The notes beneath the pieces were generated by a model, which saw only the letters and a program-made list of their open reading frames with translations, was not told the DNA's origin and did not search any database. Source: VGTK01 sp046327915 (GTDB lineage Bacteria; Desulfobacterota; Binatia; UBA12015). Taken from it: 64,000 bases of DNA. Within the stretch, counting starts at the first letter, position 1; every line of letters begins with the position of its first letter. The translations under genes were made by a program, and so were the position numbers. The stretch spans positions 62,001 through 126,000 of the forward strand of contig JAXLXO010000004.1 in NCBI GenBank assembly GCA_046327915.1, written 5' to 3'. Of this stretch, positions 17,160 through 26,581 are shown piece by piece.

Positions 17160-18266
17160 TCAAGCAGCGGCGACGTGCAGCTTGAAGTTGCGCTTCTCGA
17201 GGCGCCACGCGGGCTCGCGCCGGCAGACGTCGAGCATGCCCGCGACGCCGACCAGGCGGTCCGCCTCGGCGCGCTGTGCCGCGGGCACGGCGCGATACGC
17301 GTCGATCACGCGCTGCAGCTTCCACGCCGTGTACGTCGCCACCGGGCGGTTCATCGGCGCGTCGAGGAGGAACGTGTCGATGCGGCCGAGGCTCTGCTTC
17401 GCGATCTCGCCGACCGCCTGCGACGGCAGGCGCGCGTCGGCCGCGTCGAGCGTCGCCGCGGCCATGTGTCCGAACGCGGCGCCGATCTCCGCGAGCACGG
17501 GCTCGATCGTCTTCGCGACGTAGGTCTCGCCGTCCGCCGACTCGCCGAAGGCGGCGTGCATGCGGTCGATCCAGATGCCGGTGCGGATGCACTCCTTGTG
17601 GAGGAAGTCGTTCGCCGGACCGGGATCGCGCCACAGGTGGCCGAACATCGCGTTCATCATGCCGAGGTCGGCGAGCGTCGGACGCGCGCCGAGCAGGAAG
17701 AACTCGTCCGCCGCGAAGTGCTCCTCGAGCCTGCGGCTGAGGCGCTCGAAGCACGCCTGGATTGCGGCACCGGTCTCGGGACGGTCGGCGCCGATCGCCG
17801 GCAGGCGGCCCTCGATCTGCACCGCGGTCATGTCGGCGACCTGCTGCGCTCCCGCCTTGTCCTTCGAGCCCCAGCCGGCGAGGATCGCGAACATGCGCAG
17901 CGCCCACTCGCGCGTGGCCGCGGGAACCCAGCGGTAGTAGCCGCCGACGATCATCAGGAACTCGTCGGCGTAGGTCTCGAAGAGGATCGCGAGCAGGCGC
18001 TGCACCGGATCCGCCGGCAGGATCGGCCGCTCGGGATGCCGGCGCTCGAGCTCGGCGACGATGTCGCAGCTGTCCTGCAGCGTCGTGTCGTCGGGGCAGA
18101 TCACGACCGGGAAGAGGTGCATGCCGGTGCGCGGAATGATCACGTCGCGCAGCCGGTCGAAGTTGAACGGCAGCTCGGTGTACGGAATCCGCTTGTACTG
18201 GAAGCACGCGCGGACCTTGGCGCTGAAGTAGGACGGCTGGGCGGCATACAGCAGGTAGTCGGCCAT
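17160..18266 (-). CDS. Glutathione S-transferase-fold protein, paralogue of 261-1382
   Basis: The 368-residue protein begins YLLYAAQPSYFSAKVRAC, an N-terminal GST strand-helix, followed by HLFPVVICPDDTTLQDSCDI with the cis-Pro and the D-T/S turn. The C-terminal half shares FETYADEFL and YYRW with the first GST of the window (EDYADEWL, HYRW). Both have the same unusually long C-terminal part. ATG 18266 gives the family-typical start; an upstream ATG at 18287 would add seven residues. Neither has a good ribosome site. The substrate is unknown. Confidence 0.75.
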   Translation of the reverse strand: MADYLLYAAQPSYFSAKVRACFQYKRIPYTELPFNFDRLRDVIIPRTGMHLFPVVICPDDTTLQDSCDIVAELERRHPERPILPADPVQRLLAILFETYADEFLMIVGGYYRWVPAATREWALRMFAILAGWGSKDKAGAQQVADMTAVQIEGRLPAIGADRPETGAAIQACFERLSRRLEEHFAADEFFLLGARPTLADLGMMNAMFGHLWRDPGPANDFLHKECIRTGIWIDRMHAAFGESADGETYVAKTIEPVLAEIGAAFGHMAAATLDAADARLPSQAVGEIAKQSLGRIDTFLLDAPMNRPVATYTAWKLQRVIDAYRAVPAAQRAEADRLVGVAGMLDVCRREPAWRLEKRNFKLHVAAA

Positions 18267-18412
18267 GCCGTGGTACTGGCATTGCAACTGCCAGAACTCA
18301 ACCGCGTGCGCCGGGCGCCGATCGTGGCAGCTCTCGTGCCTAAAGTCCGGCGTCGGGACCGCCGTTTCGTCTCGGGAGCACCCGGTACCGACTCCGGGGC
18401 CGGGAGGACAAC

Positions 18413-19771
18413 ATGCACCGCGAACGACTCCTCGCCACGGCGCGCACGACGCGCATCGGCCTGCCCGGATTCCTGCTGCTCGGGGTGATCGCCGCCGCGT
18501 GCTCGGACGCGAGCCGCACGTCGCAGGACCTGACGTGCAGCGGCGGTCCCGACGGATCGCCGCCCAGCACGCTCTACGTCTCGCTGATGCAGGACCAGCT
18601 GGTGAACGCCGACTACTGGGAGAGCGAGCCGCGCATCCTCGCCGCGGGACTCGGCTTCACCGACATCATCGGCGTGCCGGGACTCGACTCGAGCGACCTC
18701 GACACGCAGAAGGCGTCGACGCTGGCAGCGGGCGGCGCGTGGAACGTCGTCGTCACGACGATGACGACGATCGCGCAGCGCGCCTGGACGTCGGCGATCT
18801 CGCCGAACGGCGTCGAGAACAGCTACGGCTGGCCGGTGCAGTTCTGCGACGGGCTGCCGATCGAGTTCAGCTGGCCGGTGCTGCCGCGCACCGTGCAGGG
18901 CAGCGACTTCGTCGTGCATCTCAACGACGGCAGCGCGGTGCAGCCGCTGGTCGCGTCGATCCAGCCGAACTTCGAGTACAACGAGCGCTCGACGGTGGTC
19001 GTGTTCGGCGAGTTCGGCAACCGCCTGCCGCCGGACGTGCCTGGTGCGCTCTACCCCGTGAGCTTCGAGATCGTCGACGACGGCACGCCGCTGTCGCTCG
19101 TCGGACCCGGCGGCCGCGTCGTGTCGGCGGTCGGCTTCACCTACGGCACCGGCGACGATCCGTACACCGCGTACAACCCCGGCAGGGGTCCGACGCTGTG
19201 CGCGGCGAAGCTGAGCCGCATGTCCACCGAAGGCGAAGGCGGACCGGCCGCGTTCAACGGGCAGATGCCGAACGACGGCGTCGCGCTCTACGGCGACGCG
19301 GCGCAGTACCGCCTGCGCGTGCTGACCACCGGCGGCTTCTCGCCCGACGGCGTGACCAGCGTCTTTCCGACCGAGTACGAGCGCTACTTCCGCGTGCAGG
19401 CGATCGACGCCGCGGGGCGCGAGCACTGGCTCGAGCGCACCGGCGTGCCGTACGAGATCGACGGCGGGACGGTGACCGTCGTCGGGCTCGCCGACCTCGG
19501 CGTCAAGCAATCGAGCTACGACGACGGCTACGTCGAGGACCACGACAACCAGATCGACATCGTGCTGTCGGGCGACGAGTCCGCGGTGCGCGCGATCCGA
19601 ATGGTCGAGATCCCCGCGGCGGACGGCTACTCGCCGTTCTACAACCCGGGCGGCCCCGGCAACGATCCGGATCCGGAGACCGTGTACAGCCAGCCGGGCC
19701 CGCTCACGCAGCAGCCGGTGACGATCGCCCTCGACGATCCGATGACGGTGACGTACCCGCCCGCCGACTGA
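18413..19771 (+). CDS. Lipoprotein of unknown function
   Basis: The 452-residue protein has a lipobox (GVIAAAC) after a basic N-terminus, and begins at an ATG behind GGAGGACAAC. The mature part is acidic and rich in predicted beta-strands; it holds no motif I recognise. FTYGTGDDPYTAYNPGRGPT and YSPFYNPGGPGND look like surface loops. It is monocistronic or leads the HEAT-repeat lipoprotein gene 60 bases downstream. Confidence 0.55.
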   Translation: MHRERLLATARTTRIGLPGFLLLGVIAAACSDASRTSQDLTCSGGPDGSPPSTLYVSLMQDQLVNADYWESEPRILAAGLGFTDIIGVPGLDSSDLDTQKASTLAAGGAWNVVVTTMTTIAQRAWTSAISPNGVENSYGWPVQFCDGLPIEFSWPVLPRTVQGSDFVVHLNDGSAVQPLVASIQPNFEYNERSTVVVFGEFGNRLPPDVPGALYPVSFEIVDDGTPLSLVGPGGRVVSAVGFTYGTGDDPYTAYNPGRGPTLCAAKLSRMSTEGEGGPAAFNGQMPNDGVALYGDAAQYRLRVLTTGGFSPDGVTSVFPTEYERYFRVQAIDAAGREHWLERTGVPYEIDGGTVTVVGLADLGVKQSSYDDGYVEDHDNQIDIVLSGDESAVRAIRMVEIPAADGYSPFYNPGGPGNDPDPETVYSQPGPLTQQPVTIALDDPMTVTYPPAD

Positions 19772-19831
19772 CCGGTGTCGGCGGTTTCTGCTCGCGAGCC
19801 GCGGACCATCCGGCTAGAGTCCGCGCCCGCC

Positions 19832-20854
19832 ATGCCCCGGACTGCCCATCGATCCTTCGTCGCCGCCCTGATCGCCGCACTCGCCTTCGCCGCCTGCAGC
19901 TCCGAGGCCCCGGCGCCGGACCCGACCCCGAGCGAGGTGCGTGCTCCCGGAACGACCCCGAACGGCGTCGCGAACCAGCTGAGCGGTCCCGTCAAGAACC
20001 TCGCGTCGAAGAACGAGGCCGTCGCCGTCGAGGCGATCGAGGCGCTGGTGGCACAAGGTCCGGCGGCGCTGGACGCCGTCACCCCGGTGCTCGAGCAGGG
20101 TTCGGAGACCGCGCGCGAGAACGCGCTCGAGGTGCTCAAGGAGCTGGAGCTGCCCGAGAGCGTGCCGCTGCTGATCAAGGTTCTCGGCAGGGACGCGGAC
20201 CCGGACGTCCGCTACGAGACCGCCATCCTGCTCGGACAGCTCGCCGATCCGCGTGCGACCGGCGTGATCGAGGCGACGTTGCGCGACAAGGAGTGGACCG
20301 CGCGCACCGGTGCCGCGCGCGCGTGCGCGACTCTGTGCACGTCGCCCGAGGCGGTCGATCGTCTCGTCTGGATGGCGATCAACGACCAGCCCGTGCAGCC
20401 CGGCATCTGGGCACGGTCGAGCCTCGTGAAGATGCTGAAGAAGAACGCGGCGGCTCCCGCGGACCTGTCGGGACAGGTTCGCGCGGCGATCGAGCGCACG
20501 GCGAAGCCCGCGGCCGGCGCCAACGGACCGCTCGAGACCCGGGTGCGTGCCGCGCTGCTGCTGAGCGACGTCGGCGACACCTCCGGCATCCCGGCGCTGC
20601 GCGAGGCGGTGGCGCAGCAAGGTCTCGATGCGAAGGTGATGCCGTATCCCCTGTTCGTTCTCGGCCAGATCGGCGACGCGTCCGACGTCCCGGCTCTGAG
20701 CAGCGCGCTCGGCAACCCGCGGCCGGAGGTCAGCGCCTTCGCCTACGACGCGCTGCGCAGGCTCGCCGCGCGCAATCAGGCGGGTGCGGCGGAGGCCATG
20801 GCCGGCTTCCAGGGAAAGAAGCCGGCGAAGGAGCTCGCGTCCCCGCTGCCGTAG
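19832..20854 (+). CDS. HEAT-repeat lipoprotein
   Basis: The 340-residue protein has a lipoprotein signal (FVAALIAALAFAAC) and then about eight helical HEAT/PBS-lyase-like repeats, for example AVEAIEALVAQGPAALDAVTPVL, VRYETAILLGQLADP, VRAALLLSDVGDTSGIPAL and FVLGQIGDASDVPALSSAL (quoted in part). Such repeats form curved protein-binding scaffolds. ATG 19832 is chosen because the hydrophobic signal follows at once. Its partners are unknown. Confidence 0.75.
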   Translation: MPRTAHRSFVAALIAALAFAACSSEAPAPDPTPSEVRAPGTTPNGVANQLSGPVKNLASKNEAVAVEAIEALVAQGPAALDAVTPVLEQGSETARENALEVLKELELPESVPLLIKVLGRDADPDVRYETAILLGQLADPRATGVIEATLRDKEWTARTGAARACATLCTSPEAVDRLVWMAINDQPVQPGIWARSSLVKMLKKNAAAPADLSGQVRAAIERTAKPAAGANGPLETRVRAALLLSDVGDTSGIPALREAVAQQGLDAKVMPYPLFVLGQIGDASDVPALSSALGNPRPEVSAFAYDALRRLAARNQAGAAEAMAGFQGKKPAKELASPLP

Positions 20855-20909
20855 CCGCGACGGTGCGCCGCGCGTTGCTCGCGCAGAGCACCTCCGATAC
20901 GACCGCCGC

Positions 20910-22343
20910 ATGCAAACCCGTGATCGGCACTTCATCGGCGGCGAGTGGGTGGCCCCCAGCTCGACCGAGACCATCGACGTCATCTCCCCCTCGACCGAGG
21001 AGGTGATCGCCCGCGTCCCCGCGGCCAAGGCCGCGGACATCGATCGCGCCGTCAAGGCAGCGCGCGCCGCATTCGACACCGGCCCCTGGCCGCGCATGAC
21101 GGTCGCGGAGCGCGTCGACTGGATGCGCAAGCTCTCGCAGGGCCTGCAGGCGCGCATGAACGACGTCGCGCTGGCGGTCACGACCGAGATGGGATGCCCC
21201 ATCACCGTGTCGACGATGGCGCAGGCGCTGCCGCCGGGCATGGTGCTCGACAAGTACGCCGAGGTCGCGAGCAGCCACCCGTTCGAGCAGGATCGCGCCG
21301 GCCTCTTCGGCCGCGTCATCGTGCGCCAGGAGCCGGTCGGCGTCTGCGGCCTGATCGTGCCGTGGAACTTCCCGCTCGCGATCATCGCGTTCAAGCTCGG
21401 CGCGGCGCTCGCGGCGGGCTGCACGACGGTCGTCAAGCCGGCGCCCGAGACGCCGCTCGACGCCTACATCCTCGGCGAGGTCTGCGAGCAGATCGGATTC
21501 CCGAAGGGCGTCATCAACATCGTCGTCGCGGGCCGCGAGGACAGCGAGCTGCTCGTCAAGCACCCGGGTGTCGACAAGATCTCGTTCACCGGCAACAGCG
21601 TCGTCGGACGCCGCATCGCCAGCATCTGCGGCGAGCAGCTGAAGCGCTGCACGCTCGAGCTCGGCGGCAAGTCGGCGGCGATCGTCCTCGAGGACGCCGA
21701 TCCCGCGACCGTCGTTCCGGGCCTCGTGCCCAACGGCATCCTCAACACCGGACAGGCGTGCGCCGCGCAGACGCGCCTCCTGATCCCGAAGAGCCGCTAC
21801 GCGGAGTACGTCGACGCGATCGGCGAGTTCATGCGCGCGCTGCCTACCGGCGATCCGATGGACCCGACGATGCAGCTCGGACCTCTGGTCGCGGAGCGCC
21901 AGCGCGCCCGCGTCGAGGGCTACATCAAGAAGGGCCGCGAGGAAGGTGCGCGTCTCGTCGTCGGCGGCGGACGTCCGGCCGGCCTCTCGAAGGGCTGGTA
22001 CGTCGAGCCCACGCTCTTCGCCGACGTGAACAACCAGATGACGATCGCGCGCGAGGAGATCTTCGGACCGGTTCTGGTCGCGATCCCGTACGACTCCGCC
22101 GACGACGCGGTGCGCATCTCGAACGAGTCGGAGTACGGACTGTCGGGCTCGGTGTGGACGAAGGACATCGAGCGCGGCATCGAGATCGGGCGTAAGGTGC
22201 GCACCGGCACCTACAACGTCAACGGCTTCATCATCGACTTCGGTGCGCCGTTCGGCGGCTACAAGTCCTCGGGCCTCGGACGCGAGTTCGGCCCCGAAGG
22301 CATCGCCTGCTTCACCGAGTACAAGAGCATCGCGATCTTCTGA
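20910..22343 (+). CDS. NAD(P)-dependent aldehyde dehydrogenase
   Basis: The 477-residue ALDH superfamily enzyme has the cofactor strand VPWNFPL, the general base Glu250 in LELGGKS, and the catalytic Cys284 in NTGQACAAQT. EEIFGPVL and the C-terminal PFGGYKSSGLGRE are also present. It oxidises an aldehyde to the acid through a thioester on Cys284. It appears complete. Whether it serves fatty aldehydes cannot be told, but the window is rich in acyl metabolism. Confidence 0.92.
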   Translation: MQTRDRHFIGGEWVAPSSTETIDVISPSTEEVIARVPAAKAADIDRAVKAARAAFDTGPWPRMTVAERVDWMRKLSQGLQARMNDVALAVTTEMGCPITVSTMAQALPPGMVLDKYAEVASSHPFEQDRAGLFGRVIVRQEPVGVCGLIVPWNFPLAIIAFKLGAALAAGCTTVVKPAPETPLDAYILGEVCEQIGFPKGVINIVVAGREDSELLVKHPGVDKISFTGNSVVGRRIASICGEQLKRCTLELGGKSAAIVLEDADPATVVPGLVPNGILNTGQACAAQTRLLIPKSRYAEYVDAIGEFMRALPTGDPMDPTMQLGPLVAERQRARVEGYIKKGREEGARLVVGGGRPAGLSKGWYVEPTLFADVNNQMTIAREEIFGPVLVAIPYDSADDAVRISNESEYGLSGSVWTKDIERGIEIGRKVRTGTYNVNGFIIDFGAPFGGYKSSGLGREFGPEGIACFTEYKSIAIF

Positions 22344-22353
22344 TCCGCGCGTG

Positions 22354-22387
22354 ACGGCCGGGGCTCGCGTCACGCGAGCCCCGCCGT
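22354..22387. terminator. Bidirectional hairpin between convergent genes
   Basis: A 15-pair stem: ACGGC, one bulged C, GGGGCTCGCG, loop TCA, then CGCGAGCCCC and GCCGT. It fills the gap between the aldehyde dehydrogenase and the histidine-kinase gene. No U-tract is present. Confidence 0.6.
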
Positions 22388-24556
22388 CTACGCCACGTCG
22401 CGGTGCGGCTCGCGCGACGCGAGCCCCCGAGCCGTCTCGCGCCGGTGCGCGAGCAACCGGTCGATCACCTCGCGCAGATCGTCCACCCGCAGCGGCTTCG
22501 GCAGGAACTCGTCCATCCCGGACGCCATGCACTCCTCGCGGCTGCCGCCGCCGACGTTCGCGGTCACCGCGACGATCGGGACGTGCGGCAACCGACCGTC
22601 GCGCGACGCCTCGCGCTCCGCTGCGCGGATCGCGCGCGTCGCGTCGAAGCCGTTCATCTCGGGCATCTGGCAGTCCATGAGGACCAGATCCGCGGGCTCG
22701 CGCAGGTACTGCTCCACGCCCTCGCGCCCGTTGCGCGCGAGCGACGCGCGGTAGCCGAGGCGCTCGACGATCTTGAGCGCGAGTCGTTGATTGACGGGGT
22801 TGTCCTCGACGACGAGGATGCGCGGCGCCTCGACGGCCGCCTGCGTCGCGGGACCGCCCGCCTCGACCGACGTCACGCGGCCTTCGCCGTCCGTCGCCAC
22901 GGGCGGCGTCGACGGAGCCTCGGGCATCGCGGCACTCGCCTGCGCCGGCGCCTCGATCGCGGCGAGCAGCCGCGCCGGGCGGACCGGCTTCGCGAGGACC
23001 TGCACGTCCGTCTCGGGGGCGCGACGGACCATGTCGCCGAGCGGCGTCATCAGCACGACGCGTCGCGCGCCGGTGCGGCGCGCCGCCCCGAGCGCCTCGA
23101 GGACGTCGCGCCCGGCCGCGTCCTGGAGGCTCGCGTCGGCGATGAGCAGGTCGTAGGGCTCGCCCGAACGCGTCGCGCGGGCGAGCGCGGTGCGCGCACC
23201 GGCGACGTCGTCGTAGGTCTCGACGCGCGCACGCCAGCACCACAGGAGGTGATGCAGCACGCCTTCGGTCGCGGTGTGGTCGACGAGCAGCAGCACGCGG
23301 CGTCCGGCGAGCCGGCCGCGCGGCTCGGGCGCGACGTCCGCGTCGGGCTGCTGCTGCGGCTGCGCGAGACGCGCGGTGAACCAGAAGGTGCTGCCCTGCG
23401 CCGGCTGCGAGTCGACGCCGATGTCGCCGCACAGCAGCTCCGTGATGCGACGACAGATCGTGAGACCGAGCCCTGTTCCGCCGTAGCGGCGCGACATCGA
23501 CGCGTCCGCCTGCGTGAACGGCTCGAAGAGCGAGCGCCGGTACGCGGGGTCGAGCCCGATCCCGGTGTCGGACACCGCGAAGCGCAGCGTCGCGCCCTCC
23601 GCGTCGCGCGACGCGAGCCCGACGCGGACCACCACCTCGCCGCGCTCGGTGAACTTGACGGCGTTGCCGGCGAGGTTCATCAGCACCTGCCGCACGCGTC
23701 CCGGATCGCCGCGCACCAGCTGCGGCACCGCGGCGTCGACCGCGTACACGAGGTCGAGGCCCTTGCGCTGCGCGGGCTCGGCGAGCAGCTCGACGACGCT
23801 CTCGACCAGCTGGCGCGGGTCGAAGTCGATCGCCTCGAGCTCGAGCCGTCCCGCCTCGACCTTCGAGAGGTCGAGGATGTCGTTCAGGATCTCGAGCAGC
23901 GAGTCGGCGGACGAGTAGACCGTGGAGGCGAGCTCGCGCTGGTCGCCGGAGAGCGGCGTCTCGAGGAGCAGGCTCGTCATGCCGAGCACGCCGTTCATCG
24001 GCGTGCGCAGCTCGTGGCTCATCGTCGCGAGGAACTCCGACTTGAGGCGCGCCGCCGCCTCCGCCGACTCCTTCGCGCGCAGCAGCGCCGCTTCCTGCTC
24101 GCGCCGCGCCGTGACGTCCACGACCGTGCCCTCGAAGCGCACGATCGAGCCGTCGCCGTCGCGCACCGCGCGCGCGTTCTCGCTGATCCAGATGTGCGTG
24201 CCGTCGGCGCGGCTGATCTCGGACTCGAAGCCGGCGACGACGCCGTCGCGCTCCATCGCCGCCACGAAGTCGTCACGGCGCGATGGGTCGACGTAGAGCT
24301 CGTTCGCGATGTCGCTGAAGTACGCGATCAGCTGGTCGCGCGACGTGAATCCGTAGAGGCGCGTCAGCGTCGGATTGACGTCGATGTAGCGGCCGTCCGG
24401 CGTGGTGAGGAACATGCCCTCGACGGCGTTGTCGAAGAGTCCGCGATAGCGTCCTTCGGCGACGCGCCGCCGCCGCCGCTCGCCACGCGCGACGATCGCC
24501 AGGCCCAGCACCGCGAGAAGAGACAGGGCGAACCAGATGGTCGGAGCCGTGCTCAC
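22388..24556 (-). CDS. Hybrid sensor histidine kinase (PAS-HisKA-HATPase-REC-REC)
   Basis: With the GTG start at 24556 the product has 722 residues. It has one membrane helix (IWFALSLLAVLGLAIVA), a PAS domain (YRGLFDNAVEGMF), a dimerisation helix with phospho-acceptor His181 (MSHELRTPMNG), and an ATPase with NAVKF, DTGIGL and GGTGLGL. A first receiver lacks one of the acidic pair; the second is complete with Asp628 (LVLMDCQMPEMNG). A longer frame to ATG 24652 has an unlikely basic extension. No response regulator is adjacent, so the signal and output are unknown. Confidence 0.88.
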   Translation of the reverse strand: MSTAPTIWFALSLLAVLGLAIVARGERRRRRVAEGRYRGLFDNAVEGMFLTTPDGRYIDVNPTLTRLYGFTSRDQLIAYFSDIANELYVDPSRRDDFVAAMERDGVVAGFESEISRADGTHIWISENARAVRDGDGSIVRFEGTVVDVTARREQEAALLRAKESAEAAARLKSEFLATMSHELRTPMNGVLGMTSLLLETPLSGDQRELASTVYSSADSLLEILNDILDLSKVEAGRLELEAIDFDPRQLVESVVELLAEPAQRKGLDLVYAVDAAVPQLVRGDPGRVRQVLMNLAGNAVKFTERGEVVVRVGLASRDAEGATLRFAVSDTGIGLDPAYRRSLFEPFTQADASMSRRYGGTGLGLTICRRITELLCGDIGVDSQPAQGSTFWFTARLAQPQQQPDADVAPEPRGRLAGRRVLLLVDHTATEGVLHHLLWCWRARVETYDDVAGARTALARATRSGEPYDLLIADASLQDAAGRDVLEALGAARRTGARRVVLMTPLGDMVRRAPETDVQVLAKPVRPARLLAAIEAPAQASAAMPEAPSTPPVATDGEGRVTSVEAGGPATQAAVEAPRILVVEDNPVNQRLALKIVERLGYRASLARNGREGVEQYLREPADLVLMDCQMPEMNGFDATRAIRAAEREASRDGRLPHVPIVAVTANVGGGSREECMASGMDEFLPKPLRVDDLREVIDRLLAHRRETARGLASREPHRDVA

Positions 24557-24710
24557 CGACCGCCTATCGACTCGCCGGCGGAGGCCCTTGAGAGACGATG
24601 GCGCACCGCGACGTGCTGCTGAGGAAGCGGGCACCGGGTCCGCAGAGCGCATGGCGCTCGACGAGGCACCTTCGTGTCCGCGGAGCGGGCGGTCCGGCGC
24701 GGCGCGGCGT

Positions 24711-25781
24711 TCAGCGGATGGTGCCGCGTCCCGGGATCAGCGGCAGATCGAGCGCCGTGACCCAGCCCGGCGGCAGCTCGTTGACGTACGGCACCGCGTT
24801 GAGCGCGCGCAGTCCGGTCGCCATGCAGCCCGCCGTGGCGGCGTCGCGTCCGCTGCCGTCGGTGAAGCGGAACGCGGTCTCCTGGAAGATCGACGGCGAG
24901 CCTTCGATCTCGACCCGGTACACGTCGTCCTGCGTGCCGCGCGGCCAGTCGGGGGCCGCGTCGCGGCCGACGCGGTTCACGTGCTCGAGCTGGATGCGCG
25001 TCTCGCCGCGGTACACGCCGTTGACCGTGAAGTGGATCGCCGCGACCTCGCCCGGCTTGATCTCGCCCTTCGCCGTGCGGATCGCCGTCGGCGTCACCCA
25101 CTTCTCCCAGGTGGTGGTGATCTCGTCGAGCTCGATGCCGGCCGCGTGCGCGATCATCGGCACCGTCGCGCCCCACGCCATCACCAGGACGTCGCGGTTC
25201 TCGAGCAGGCACGGCGTGTCGGGCGTGCGCCCGATGCCCATCTCGATCTCGTAGTCGCCCGTGTAGTTGACGTAGTCGAGGATCTCGAGGGCGCGGACGA
25301 TGCGCACCTCGCCGCACAGCCCCATCAGCGTCATCGGGAAGAGGTCGTTGGCGAAGCCCGGATCGATGCCGGTGGTGAAGCACGACGCGCGGCCCTTCTC
25401 GCACGCCTCGGCGATCGGCTCGATCCACTGCGGCGGATTGCCCTTCATCGCGGGCCACACCCACGGCGTCATCGCGGTCGAGCAGACGTCGATGCCCTCG
25501 AGCAGGAACTGCCGGACGAGGCGGATGTTGTCCTTCGCACGCGCGGCAGTCGGACCGTAGTGCACCAGCGCATCGGGCTCGGCGGCGATCAGCTCCGCGA
25601 CGTCGGTGGTCGCGGCGAGGCCGATCGGTCCGATGCCGCAGACCTCGCCGACGTCGCGACCGGCCTTGGCCGGATCGCTCACGCCGACGCCGACGAGCTC
25701 GAACTCCGGGTGCTTCACGATCTCCGGAATGACCAGACGGCCGACGAAGCCGGTGCCCCACACGACGATGCGTCTCTTCAT
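24711..25781 (-). CDS. DapB-like NAD(P)-dependent dehydrogenase
   Basis: The 356-residue protein has an N-terminal Rossmann motif (VVWGTGFVGRL) and a dihydrodipicolinate-reductase-like layout, with ALVHYGPTAARAKDN and TTGIDPGFANDLFP. Relatives include 2,4-diaminopentanoate dehydrogenase and many members of unknown substrate. It is not the DapB of lysine synthesis, which is shorter and has a different C-terminal half. It lies downstream of the beta-propeller gene on the same strand with a gap of about 90 bases. Confidence 0.75.
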   Translation of the reverse strand: MKRRIVVWGTGFVGRLVIPEIVKHPEFELVGVGVSDPAKAGRDVGEVCGIGPIGLAATTDVAELIAAEPDALVHYGPTAARAKDNIRLVRQFLLEGIDVCSTAMTPWVWPAMKGNPPQWIEPIAEACEKGRASCFTTGIDPGFANDLFPMTLMGLCGEVRIVRALEILDYVNYTGDYEIEMGIGRTPDTPCLLENRDVLVMAWGATVPMIAHAAGIELDEITTTWEKWVTPTAIRTAKGEIKPGEVAAIHFTVNGVYRGETRIQLEHVNRVGRDAAPDWPRGTQDDVYRVEIEGSPSIFQETAFRFTDGSGRDAATAGCMATGLRALNAVPYVNELPPGWVTALDLPLIPGRGTIR

Positions 25782-25869
25782 GCGGCCCGGTCCCTATCCG
25801 TTCGCCGCGCGCAGCGCGAGCGCGGGTGCCGCCCGGGCTACGCGCCGTGCGCGTGCACGACGCTCCTGC

Positions 25870-26556
25870 TCATCGCCGTGCCTCCTTCGTGCGCTTGACG
25901 GCGCGGAGCCGTCCGCTGCGCGCGCCGCCGCAGAAGAAGAGATCGTCACCGTCGGACTCGAGACCCGACACCAGCACGCCGTCCGGCATCGCGAGCCGCT
26001 CGAGGACGGCACCGGTCGCGGGATCGACCTGCCGCAGCTCGCTCGCGTCGTTCTCCATGGTGCCGTGCCACAGCTCGCCGTCGGCCCACGTCACGCCGGT
26101 GACGAAGCGGTCGGAGCGGACCGTGTGCAGCACCGCGCCGGTCTCTGGGTCGATCTGCACGATCGTGCGGTCGCGGTACTGTCCGACCCACAGCGAGCCG
26201 TCGGCCCAGGCGAGCCCGGAGTCGGCGCCCTTGCCCGGTGCCGGAATCGAGTGGACGACGTCTCCCGTCGCGGGGTCGATGCGGTCGATGCGGCTCTCCG
26301 CGATCTGGTACAGCCAGCGCCCGTCGAAGGCGGTGCCGGCGTGCGCCGGGACCGCGAGCCGGCGCTCGACGCGGCCGCTCTCCGGATCGACCGCGAGGAT
26401 CGCCTCACCGACGGCGGCCCACACGTGCCGCCCGTCGAAGCTGACGCCGTGCACGTGATCGTGATCCTCGAAGGGGCCGAGCTCGCGCACCACCTCGGCG
26501 GGTCGTGCCGCGTCGCTGTCGTCCGCTCGTCGCGCTGCGCTTCGTCGTGTCGTCAT
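25870..26556 (-). CDS. SMP30/Vgb-like beta-propeller protein
   Basis: The 228-residue protein contains about five propeller strands of the form 'W/Y ADGxLWVG..D..I..IDPxTG' (ILAVDPESGRVERRL, IDRIDPATGDVVHSI, IVQIDPETGAVLHTV, LRQVDPATGAVLERL). No signal peptide is visible, so it should be cytoplasmic. ATG 26556 follows GGAGGAA. It is 25 bases downstream of the TPR/HTH regulator on the same strand, and the pair probably works together, perhaps as a sensor and its regulator; that is an inference. Confidence 0.7.
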   Translation of the reverse strand: MTTRRSAARRADDSDAARPAEVVRELGPFEDHDHVHGVSFDGRHVWAAVGEAILAVDPESGRVERRLAVPAHAGTAFDGRWLYQIAESRIDRIDPATGDVVHSIPAPGKGADSGLAWADGSLWVGQYRDRTIVQIDPETGAVLHTVRSDRFVTGVTWADGELWHGTMENDASELRQVDPATGAVLERLAMPDGVLVSGLESDGDDLFFCGGARSGRLRAVKRTKEARR

Positions 26557-26581
26557 GCGTTCGTTCCTCCGATGCGCAGCC

